DNA of 6,412 bases, taken from contig CAJMPF010000105.1 in NCBI GenBank assembly GCA_905215195.1, forward strand, positions 1-6,412. The letters run 5' to 3'. The notes under the pieces are model-generated. The model saw only the letters and a list, made by a program, of their open reading frames with translations. It ran no database searches and had not been told where the DNA came from. Both the position numbers and the translations under genes were made by a program. Positions 1 to 5,050 of this stretch are shown here, one piece after another. Each line of letters starts with the position of its first letter. Position 1 is the first letter of the stretch. Source of the stretch: an uncultured bacterium. Its GTDB lineage: Bacteria > Actinomycetota > Coriobacteriia > Coriobacteriales > Coriobacteriaceae.

Positions 1-1
1 C

Positions 2-175
2 GACGGCACGTGCATCGCAAGCGGCTCGGGCGCCTTTGCCCGCGAGTGCTTCTGCAAGGGAGTCGAGGTGTTTTTGGACTTGTGCCGAGATGCCGTCGAG
101 ACTGCCGAGCTGCGCCAATGGAGCCAGAGGGAGTATGAGCTGCTGAGTGCCGCGCGCGGGATCGTGGGTGCGTAG
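2..175 (+). CDS. C-terminal end of an unrecognised protein (5' end outside window)
   Basis: An open frame runs from the left edge to a TAG stop at 173-175 and gives 57 residues ending in ARGIVGA. Codon use looks genuine: roughly four fifths of third positions are G or C and nearly half of first positions are G. The fragment is rich in Cys (five) and charged residues, with a likely amphipathic helix around the Trp-Ser-Gln-Arg-Glu-Tyr stretch near the end. I do not recognise a family and assign no function. It converges on the exonuclease gene, with about 110 bases between the two stops and no obvious hairpin-plus-T-run there. The complementary strand also has an open frame in register (its CTA codon opposes this TAG), but that frame lacks a convincing start, so the plus strand is preferred. 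Confidence 0.5.
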   Translation, partial: DGTCIASGSGAFARECFCKGVEVFLDLCRDAVETAELRQWSQREYELLSAARGIVGA

Positions 176-285
176 GCAGACAGACCTGACAGCTCGTCAT
201 ACTGGTTGACGCTTCGATTCAAACAGCAGGGCGAGGTCGAGCTTACAGTCCCGCCATGCCAAACCGAATGGCGTTCTCAAAAGGC

Positions 286-1020
286 CTACCTCCCCTCCGC
301 CTTCAGCTTCAGCAGCAGGTCGCTCAGCTCAGGGCACTTCTTGGAAAGGCGCGTCTGGGCTCGCTCGCCCATCCCCCATCGCTGGCGGATCTCCTGGGCA
401 CGCGGACTCACACGGTAGTTTCCGTCCATCATCTGCTTGAGCAGCTTGGCGGTCACGCGCGCATCGGCTAGGGCGCTGTGGGCATGGCCCGTCGACTCGT
501 CGAACTCGATGCCAAACCACGTCGCCGCGTCACTCAAAGAGACGCGCCCGTGGCTGCCAACGTCCATGATCGAGGTGTAAAACGCCTGCAGGTCGGCCCA
601 GTCCGTAGGAAATGCGGAAAGGTCGATGTGCTTTGCCTGGCACTCGGTCAAAAGCTGTCGACGATCCGTCCCGCTCCAGCAAACTATCTGGGCGAAGTAG
701 CGACCGATCCAATCGCTGAGTCTTTTGATCACCACATAGAGCGGATCGGCCATCGCGGTGCCCACGGCTGATATCCCCGTAAGCTCGCGGACGGGAAACG
801 CAACGCCTTCGGTAAATTCCGTCTGCACAAACTGCGAGAACTCGCCCATAACGTTGCCGTGGTAATCGAGCTTGACGGCACCGACCTCGATAATCTCGTT
901 GCACAGTCCACGGTGTTGGCGCTGCTTTGGCACCGGCGCAAACTCAAAGTCCAGCACAATCTGGCGCGCAAAGTTCGTCGTATCGATAGCCGAGATACAC
1001 GGCGTCTTTTCAGCTGACAC
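286..1020 (-). CDS. DEDDh-family 3'-5' exonuclease (ERI-1/KapD-like)
   Basis: Predicted 3'-5' exonuclease of the DnaQ/RNase T superfamily, acting on DNA or RNA 3' ends in the cytoplasm with two metal ions. Counting from the GTG at 1018-1020, ExoI is VLDFEF with D24 and E26, the ExoII aspartate is D119 in CWSGTDRRQL, and ExoIII is HSALADAR with H181 and D186. All five DEDDh residues are therefore present. The CWSGTD form of ExoII resembles the WGxxD of ERI-1/KapD-type nucleases more than polymerase III epsilon. The GTG start is chosen because AGAAAGG lies 8 nt upstream and the domain starts soon after. An upstream in-frame GTG at 1134 would add 38 unconserved residues and has a poor ribosome site. 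The basic C-terminal 60 residues lie beyond the catalytic core. The gene appears monocistronic. The substrate is unknown. Confidence 0.88.
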   Translation of the reverse strand: MSAEKTPCISAIDTTNFARQIVLDFEFAPVPKQRQHRGLCNEIIEVGAVKLDYHGNVMGEFSQFVQTEFTEGVAFPVRELTGISAVGTAMADPLYVVIKRLSDWIGRYFAQIVCWSGTDRRQLLTECQAKHIDLSAFPTDWADLQAFYTSIMDVGSHGRVSLSDAATWFGIEFDESTGHAHSALADARVTAKLLKQMMDGNYRVSPRAQEIRQRWGMGERAQTRLSKKCPELSDLLLKLKAEGR

Positions 1021-1181
1021 GGTTAGGGCCTTTCTCCGTTGCTTGCCGCTTGCTACATAGGCGGCTACATCGCCGTAAGGATAGGCGCTCGTGCGGACAT
1101 GAAAGCTGGGCGCAATACCATGCGCCAGGCACACGCCATGCAGACGGCCCCAAGAGAGTTGCCCGCTCTATTCAAATGCAT

Positions 1182-1228
1182 GAAAAAGATTTAGGCCCGG
1201 TGACTTGAATCAGCGGTCATCCCGGGCC
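1182..1228 (-). terminator. Hairpin with T-rich tail on the minus strand
   Basis: GGCCCGG (1194-1200) pairs with CCGGGCC (1222-1228). It is extended by TGAC (1201-1204) with GTCA (1216-1219) across a 2-nt bulge, leaving an 11-nt loop. Read on the minus strand the hairpin is followed by TAAATCTTTTT, the form of an intrinsic terminator. No minus-strand protein gene ends here. It could end an antisense transcript coming from the toxin locus to the right, block read-through into the exonuclease gene, or act as a leader attenuator of that gene. Confidence 0.6.
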
Positions 1229-1377
1229 CATCAATATGCAGTGTACCTACAGAGGGCTGGTTAATCAAACGGGCTTTCGGTGACGAAGACCTGCGCGTCT
1301 AGCCCCAATCGCCCGGCGCCGTCTTCTGCCGCCCTTACGAAAGGCTGCTATTCGAGGGAATCACGTTGCTGTTATTA

Positions 1378-1393
1378 TCGAACATATATTCGT
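1378..1393. promoter_or_regulatory. LexA-like SOS box
   Basis: TCGAACATATATTCGT matches the Gram-positive/actinobacterial LexA operator TCGAAC-N4-GTTCGA at 10 of 12 defined positions, and its ATAT centre is the one favoured in the Bacillus DinR box. It sits about 17 to 32 nt upstream of the extended -10 at 1410-1418, overlapping where the -35 would be, so bound LexA would occlude RNA polymerase. The call rests on a single imperfect match, strengthened by its position. Confidence 0.55.
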
Positions 1394-1409
1394 ATTTATG
1401 ACCGCGCTT

Positions 1410-1418
1410 TGATAGAAT
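1410..1418 (+). promoter_or_regulatory. Extended -10 promoter of the small toxin-like gene
   Basis: TGATAGAAT is a TGn extended -10 followed by a near-consensus hexamer (TAGAAT, 1413-1418). The -35 candidate TTCGTA (1389-1394, 18-nt spacer) is weak, as is common for extended -10 promoters, and overlaps the LexA-like box. The predicted transcript starts near 1425, giving a leader of about 58 nt before the ATG at 1483. Confidence 0.5.
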
Positions 1419-1456
1419 GGCAGTTGTTGACGGCAGTTCCATGTGCCGGGCAGCGC

Positions 1457-1474
1457 CCTCCATGCGACGGGAGG
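1457..1474 (+). promoter_or_regulatory. Hairpin sequestering the Shine-Dalgarno of the small toxin-like gene
   Basis: CCTCC (1457-1461) is complementary to GGAGG (1470-1474), which is the ribosome site of the 41-residue ORF, with an 8-nt loop between. Pairing would mask the ribosome site. Masked translation initiation is a known feature of type I toxin mRNAs. A second short stem, GGGC-agc-GCCC, lies just upstream and competes for part of the same C-rich strand. Confidence 0.45.
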
Positions 1475-1482
1475 TGATGCCC

Positions 1483-1608
1483 ATGACCGATCTGATTGAT
1501 TTCGTGAAGCTCCTGACCGCTTTGGTCTCGCTCCTCACGGCGCTTATCGGACTTTCCGAGGCACTTAAGCAGCGTACGAAGCAAAAGAAGAGGGGTCGAC
1601 GCCGTTAA
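1483..1608 (+). CDS. Small membrane peptide, putative type I (holin-like) toxin
   Basis: This 41-residue ORF has one hydrophobic helix (about residues 4-25, LLTALVSLLTALIGL core) followed by a strongly basic tail (about 29-41, KQRTKQKKRGRRR). That is the layout of Fst/TxpA/BsrG-type and 'putative holin-like' type I toxins, which act in the inner membrane. The ATG at 1483 is chosen because GGGAGG ends 8 nt upstream; the ATG at 1477 is too close. In-frame ATGs at 1417 and 1441 are unlikely: the first lies inside the -10 box and the second has no ribosome site. Flanking signals include the LexA-like box, the sequestered Shine-Dalgarno, a structured 3' UTR and an antisense promoter. A harmless small membrane protein or a phage-holin remnant remains possible. 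Toxicity is inferred, not shown. Confidence 0.7.
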   Translation: MTDLIDFVKLLTALVSLLTALIGLSEALKQRTKQKKRGRRR

Positions 1609-1668
1609 GGCATTGACCCCTTGAACTAAGTAACGGCGCTGCCCAGCTATCACCCTTGGGCTGCCATC
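1590..1668 (-). ncRNA. Predicted antisense antitoxin RNA (3' end unknown)
   Basis: Inferred transcript from the opposing promoter at 1675-1703. It would begin near 1668 and be fully complementary to the 3' UTR hairpins and at least the end of the toxin-like coding region. This is the overlapping-3'-end geometry of the Bacillus txpA/RatA and bsrG/SR4 pairs. The left end given here is a minimum. It may stop within the toxin gene or continue to the hairpin terminator at 1182-1228, giving about 490 nt. No direct evidence for expression is available from sequence. Confidence 0.35.
1592..1665 (+). other. Structured 3' end of the toxin-like mRNA
   Basis: Several inverted repeats overlap the stop codon and 3' UTR. 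GGGGTC (1592-1597) pairs with GACCCC (1615-1620). CGCCGTTA (1600-1607) pairs with TAACGGCG (1631-1638). CTGCCCA (1639-1645) pairs with TGGGCTG (1657-1663) with one T-T mismatch. The first two interleave, so they are alternative folds or a pseudoknot. The last hairpin, followed by a weak T-rich stretch (ACTTTATT), is the likely terminator. Such mutually exclusive 3' folds are typical of type I toxin mRNAs and their antisense partners. Confidence 0.45.
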
Positions 1669-1674
1669 GACTTT

Positions 1675-1703
1675 ATTCTACCTACGGTTGCCAGGTTTAA
1701 CAA
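1675..1703 (-). promoter_or_regulatory. Promoter facing back into the toxin gene (antisense RNA)
   Basis: On the minus strand a TTGTTA -35 (1703-1698), a spacer of exactly 17 nt and a TAGAAT -10 (1680-1675) form a good sigma-A type promoter. Predicted initiation is near 1668, just past the 3' hairpin of the toxin-like gene, reading leftwards. No minus-strand protein gene follows it before the exonuclease about 650 bases away, so an antisense RNA is the most economical product. Confidence 0.5.
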
Positions 1704-1773
1704 ATGAATTTTCAGTAATGGAGCCCCGGAGCCCGCTCGCTCAACCACCTGGCCATCGGATTAGCCGGATTCT

Positions 1774-2065
1774 GGGACACGCCTTCCGTCCCAGGCCTCT
1801 ACCGGAAAATGCGTCCCACCCTGAGGCTCAATTCCGGAACACGGTTTCCGTTTGAAGCCCCGATGGGAAAGCGTGTCCCGTTCCGAGAGCTCATTCCTGG
1901 ATGCAGTTTCCGCTAGAGATGCCACCGGGAAAGCGTATCCCGTTTTGGAGCCAAATTCCGGGTCGTAGTTTCCGCCTGAGGGCCGATCCGGAAACGGCAT
2001 CCCATTCTGAAGCCGAAATCTGGGACACGCTTTCCGCCAAGGGTTGCAAAAGGAAAGCGCATCCC
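1774..2065. repeat. Array A: five 62-bp palindromic repeat units
   Basis: Each unit is a 15-nt left arm (like GGGACACGCTTTCCG), a 14-nt loop, a 15-nt inverted right arm (like CGGAAAGCGTGTCCC) and an 18-nt linker. Left arms start at 1774, 1836, 1898, 1960 and 2022, exactly 62 apart. Right arms start at 1803, 1865, 1927, 1989 and 2051. Linkers resemble RTTCYGRRGCYNAATTCC. The array ends 30 bases beyond the stop of the ATPase gene, so that gene's transcript would run straight into it. It may serve as a 3'-end structure, protein-binding array or REP/BIME-like element. No open frame here looks like a gene, because the 62-bp period shifts frame every unit. Confidence 0.85.
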
Positions 2066-2095
2066 ATTCCGAGCATCACATCAGAGCGCGCTTGG

Positions 2096-3487
2096 TTATC
2101 TCCGCTCGCACATCTCGGCAAACGAAATCAGCTTGGCATCTCCCCTGCTCGCCGCAGCTTCCTGACATCCTTGCGTAAAGCCACGCTTCGAGAAGATCAC
2201 GTAGCTTTTATGCTGCCGCCTAAAGAGCTCGCTTCGGTACACGAGCTTTTCCAGAACATCCTCGCCTACCGGTTCATTGCGCCATTTGCACTCCGCAAAC
2301 AGCGCAGTGCCCTCGCCATCGTCAACAATCAAGTCGATTTCTTCCTGCGTATGCGTGCGATTATCCGTCCCCCACCAGCGCCCAACGCTCGCCGGAACCA
2401 CATCGAGCTGGCCCGCCCGCGCGAGTTCGTACACGTATTGTCTGCATATAAGCTCAAAGACCGTACCCATGTAATCCGATACGTGTGGCTCAATGCGCTC
2501 ATACGCCATCTCGGCCATATCGTTTTGAATCAGCCCAATGTTCTGCGGAACAAACTTGTACCAGAACCTAAACATCTGGTCGCTCAGCAGATACACGGCT
2601 CGCTTATTGCTCGTCTCGTTTAGGGGCAGCTCGCGCTCGACAATCCCAAGCGACGCCAGCTTATCCACATAGCTCTTTACGTTGCTCGCAGGGATTCCCG
2701 TAGAGCTCGCAATCTCCGAGATCTTCGAGCGCCCCTGAGCAATTGCTTGCACGATCGCATCATATTGCTCGGGATTGCGGCACTCCTGCAATAGCAGGTT
2801 ACTCGGCTCCTCAAAGAGATAGCCCGTAGGAGTAAGAAAAAGACGTTTGATGTTGTCCTTGAGCGGTGCGGCAGGATCGACTTTCTCGATATATGCAGGA
2901 ATGCCACCCGTCATGCCATAGCAAACCGCAGCGTCTTCGCGACCCATGCCATGCCACAGGCCGAGGGTCGTCGTAAAATCGAGCGGCATGATCTTAAACT
3001 GGGCCGTACGCCTACCGTATAGTGGACTCTCGTAGCCCAACACCTGCTCTTCCATAAACGAAAGCGACGACCCGCACAGGATAAGCATGAGCTTGGTCTC
3101 TTTGTACAGGTGATCGATCTTGTCTTGCAGCAACGAGCTGATCTCGGGATTCGATTGGGCGAGATAGGGATACTCGTCAATCACGACAACCAAACGTTCC
3201 GCGCGAGCCATGGTGGCCAATGCATCGAACGCTTCGTCAAAACTACGAAACGACACGCCTGCAGCACCAACCGAGCCTGCAAGTATCGCCTGGCTAAAGC
3301 CGTGCAGGTTTGCCTCCGCATTGGTACGACGAGCTTGAAAGTAAATAGCCTTCTTGCCTTGGATGAACTCTGTGATAAGGCGCGTTTTACCCACGCGACG
3401 GCGGCCGTAAATCACAGGCATCTCAAAGGAGTCCGTGCCATACAGTCGATTGAGCTCGGACATTTCCGCTGTTCTTCCGATAAACAT
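2096..3487 (-). CDS. AAA ATPase with DUF234 C-terminal nuclease-like domain
   Basis: The protein has 463 residues, the usual size for the ATPase_2 plus DUF234 family (archaeal-type ATPases, multi-copy in many gut bacteria). The Walker A motif is GRRRVGKT at 28-35 and Walker B is VVVIDEYPYL with D104 and E105. A sensor-like strand ending in CGSS lies near 138-141. A winged-helix-like segment sits at about 245-285 (SKISEIASSTGIPASNVKSY), followed by the DUF234 region from about 330. The C-terminus keeps a PD-(D/E)XK-like signature: D385 in EEIDLIVDD and E399-x-K401 in FAECKW. It could therefore bind or cut nucleic acid. GGAAGG lies 8 nt upstream of the ATG. The gene is transcribed from a promoter inside a large palindrome and flanked by repeat arrays on both sides. 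The biological role of this family is not established; defence, toxin-antitoxin or regulatory roles are possible. Confidence 0.93.
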   Translation of the reverse strand: MFIGRTAEMSELNRLYGTDSFEMPVIYGRRRVGKTRLITEFIQGKKAIYFQARRTNAEANLHGFSQAILAGSVGAAGVSFRSFDEAFDALATMARAERLVVVIDEYPYLAQSNPEISSLLQDKIDHLYKETKLMLILCGSSLSFMEEQVLGYESPLYGRRTAQFKIMPLDFTTTLGLWHGMGREDAAVCYGMTGGIPAYIEKVDPAAPLKDNIKRLFLTPTGYLFEEPSNLLLQECRNPEQYDAIVQAIAQGRSKISEIASSTGIPASNVKSYVDKLASLGIVERELPLNETSNKRAVYLLSDQMFRFWYKFVPQNIGLIQNDMAEMAYERIEPHVSDYMGTVFELICRQYVYELARAGQLDVVPASVGRWWGTDNRTHTQEEIDLIVDDGEGTALFAECKWRNEPVGEDVLEKLVYRSELFRRQHKSYVIFSKRGFTQGCQEAAASRGDAKLISFAEMCERR

Positions 3488-3502
3488 AGGGCCATCCTTC
3501 CC

Positions 3503-3558
3503 TTACGTTATAGCTAGCTATATTATACCTTCCTATAATATAGCTAGCTATAACGTAA
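3503..3558. promoter_or_regulatory. Perfect 25-bp inverted repeat containing the ATPase promoter and twin operators
   Basis: Bases 3503-3527 are the exact reverse complement of 3534-3558, separated by ccttcc. Each arm contains a second, perfect 14-bp palindrome, TATAGCTAGCTATA (3509-3522 and 3539-3552), with centres 30 bp apart, close to three helical turns. A TATAAT -10 occurs on both strands (ATTATA at 3522-3527 for the minus strand, TATAAT at 3534-3539 for the plus), with only weak -35 matches (TAGCTA). The right-hand operator-like site covers the leftward -35 position and the left-hand one lies just downstream of the leftward -10, 22 bases from the ATPase ATG, as expected of an autoregulated promoter. 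The symmetry means a rightward transcript is equally possible. Confidence 0.75.
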
Positions 3559-3611
3559 TTCGACAAGCGGCGCACGAAAAGGGGCGATACACCGCCGCAC
3601 GTGGACCGTTC

Positions 3612-3721
3612 CGGAAAATGTATCCCGTTCTGGAGCCAAAAACTGGGCCGTAGTTTCCGCTTGAAGGGCGATCCGGAAAGCACGTCCCATTCCGAGTGGC
3701 AATTCCGGGTCACAGTTTCCG
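3612..3721. repeat. Array B: partial array of the 62-bp repeat family
   Basis: The order is right arm (3612-3626), 18-nt linker, left arm (3645-3659), 14-nt loop, right arm (3674-3688), 18-nt linker, left arm (3707-3721). The two left arms are exactly 62 bases apart and spacings match arrays A and C. The outer halves are missing on both sides, so the array begins with an unpaired right arm and ends with an unpaired left arm. It lies between the ATPase promoter palindrome and the AbiEi-like gene. Confidence 0.8.
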
Positions 3722-4016
3722 CAGATACAAGGCGACAGTCCGCTGCCCTTATCACATGCCTTCAAATATGCGATCCAGAAACACAAAACAGCAGATAGAA
3801 TGCTCTTTTTCAAAAAGTACACGTCCCGAAACTTACCCATTCTTCATAACTCGCTACCGTTCAAGGTCGCCGATTACCGCCCACCGATTCAAACAAGAAA
3901 TATGTCGTCAAAAGCAGGTCATCTACCTGCATGGTTAGATTTTGGTCAGCTTTTGGTCAGCTGAGCGGCAAGTTCCAGCTGATACGTTTTTGCTACCCAA
4001 AAGGAGGCGGTAGCTC
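3722..4016 (+). other. Intergenic leader upstream of the AbiEi-like gene
   Basis: No gene is seen here. It holds a small dyad, GCAGGT-catct-ACCTGC (3914-3930), that on the minus strand is followed by TTTTG. It also holds a perfect tandem duplication of TTTTGGTCAGC (3940-3950 and 3951-3961), whose end forms the palindrome TCAGCTGA (3957-3964); CAGCTGA recurs near 3976. These could be operator sites for the downstream gene. AGGAGG at 4002-4007, 9 nt before the ATG at 4017, is a strong ribosome site and fixes the start. No convincing -35/-10 pair was found. Confidence 0.5.
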
Positions 4017-5015
4017 ATGACCCATTGCAATGACCAGCTCATCGACCAACTGCTCACTCAAGCCGAACAAGAGGGGCGCTGCCTGATTCCCCCGAGCACG
4101 GCGATCCGAAAAGCGCTCCTTCGGCGCACCAGCGGCACGGTTGTCTCGCCCATGCCGGGGTTGTTTGCGCGAAAAACGCGCTGGGATGAACTCAACCGAG
4201 CGCAACGCCATTGCGAAATCCTCCGCGCCCTTGCGATCATCCATCCCGATTGGACGTTCTGCTCGTTTTCGGCAGCTTGCCTGCTGGGGCTCGAGGTCTC
4301 GTGGCGACACCTGAACGTCGTGCATGTTTGCAGCTCGACAAAGCCGTCGGCTCGTCCGGGCGCACATATTCAGCGACACCAGATTGAGCCAGCCGGAGCA
4401 ATACGCAGAGCCGGCATATCGGTAACGCCGCCCATCCAAACGGCCACAGATTGCCTGCTGCAAACTGGTTTTGCCGACGGCATGCCCATTGCCGATTCGG
4501 CGATCTCAAAGCTCGGCCTTGCGTCGGAACAGCTGATGGAGGCCGTTGAGCAACGAGCGACTGCCCGCAATGGTCGCGCGATTCGCACCGCCCTCACAAC
4601 GCTTCGATATGCCGACGCCCGCGCCGAGAGCGGCGGGGAATCGGTCGCCCGAGCCATCATGATCGAGACGGGCTTTGCGCCCGACTGGCTTCAATACGAG
4701 CTGAAGGACCCCTTCGATTCGGCCAAGCCCATACGAACGGACTTTGCCTGGGAGCGCCAGGCGCGGGAACTCACGCTGGGCGAGCTCGACGGGCTCATCA
4801 AATATACCGACCAGACCATGCTGGCCGGACGCACCACCGCCGAGGCGCTCGTTGCCGAACGACAGCGCGAGGCGCACCTATCGCTCTACGGTCACCCTCT
4901 GCTGCGCTTTACCATGAACGAGGTCCGCTCGGCAGGAATACTCGCCAAAAAGCTGCAGACGGCAGGCATCCGGCAGACCGCTCTACCGACATGGCTCAAC
5001 GATATTGAGCTGTAG
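4017..5015 (+). CDS. AbiEi-like protein with C-terminal DUF559/Vsr-like nuclease-type domain
   Basis: The protein has 332 residues. Residues 1-60 look like the winged-helix and 'GLF-ARK-WDEL' segment seen at the N-terminus of actinobacterial AbiEi-type antitoxin/regulator proteins, continuing into an EILRAL...CSFSAACLLGL region (about 67-92). The C-terminal half resembles the small Vsr/DUF559-like PD-(D/E)XK module often fused to such proteins: E208 in GGESVAR, D242 in RTDFAWE and E256/D258/K262 in GELDGLIKY, followed by a helix rich in Glu/Arg (ALVAERQREAHL) and a final RF strand. The family suggests a DNA-binding regulator with a nuclease fold, active or decayed. No AbiEii-type nucleotidyltransferase toxin is next to it, so it is not a canonical two-gene AbiE system. 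It is followed after 35 bases by repeat array C. The AbiEi link rests on motif recognition only. Confidence 0.72.
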   Translation: MTHCNDQLIDQLLTQAEQEGRCLIPPSTAIRKALLRRTSGTVVSPMPGLFARKTRWDELNRAQRHCEILRALAIIHPDWTFCSFSAACLLGLEVSWRHLNVVHVCSSTKPSARPGAHIQRHQIEPAGAIRRAGISVTPPIQTATDCLLQTGFADGMPIADSAISKLGLASEQLMEAVEQRATARNGRAIRTALTTLRYADARAESGGESVARAIMIETGFAPDWLQYELKDPFDSAKPIRTDFAWERQARELTLGELDGLIKYTDQTMLAGRTTAEALVAERQREAHLSLYGHPLLRFTMNEVRSAGILAKKLQTAGIRQTALPTWLNDIEL

Positions 5016-5050
5016 GAGCTGCTGAGCTTATGCCCGCCTGCCACCAAGCT

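Noticed and set aside
2..175. Minus-strand open frame opposite the left-edge gene fragment (reads APLAQLGSLDGISAQVQKHL)
   Set aside because: It looks protein-like, but it has only a TTG and no ribosome site before an upstream stop. The plus frame has better first-position G bias and a natural stop. The alternative is not fully excluded.
1280..1477. 65-codon plus-strand open frame upstream of the toxin-like gene
   Set aside because: It spans the LexA-like box and promoter, has no ribosome site and has low-complexity Arg/Pro/Ser content.
1396..1653. 85-codon minus-strand open frame opposite the small toxin-like gene
   Set aside because: Its composition is that of an antisense shadow, it has no ribosome site, and it starts at the hairpin region; an untranslated antisense RNA explains the strand better.
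1774..2065. Possible CRISPR array (regularly spaced repeats)
   Set aside because: Repeats alternate in orientation, are only 15 nt, have drifted, and the 14- and 18-nt intervals are themselves similar between units rather than unique spacers. No cas gene is present.
1761..2121. Open frames on either strand within array A (and similar ones in arrays B and C) giving related peptides such as RKLRPGI-LQNGI
   Set aside because: They are translations of the 62-bp repeat, which changes frame every unit. Similar peptides appear on both strands and in all arrays, with no ribosome sites. They are a likely source of spurious hypothetical proteins.
1901..2623. 240-codon plus-strand open frame
   Set aside because: It starts inside array A and then runs antisense through the C-terminal part of the well-supported ATPase gene; no ribosome site and no recognisable domain.
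3805..3817. CTTTTTCAAAAAG mini-palindrome as a terminator
   Set aside because: The stem is only six A/T pairs with a single central base, too weak and too tight to be an intrinsic terminator.
4017..5015. A complete AbiE abortive-infection toxin-antitoxin pair
   Set aside because: No AbiEii-like nucleotidyltransferase ORF lies on either side; only repeats and the xanthine dehydrogenase gene follow.
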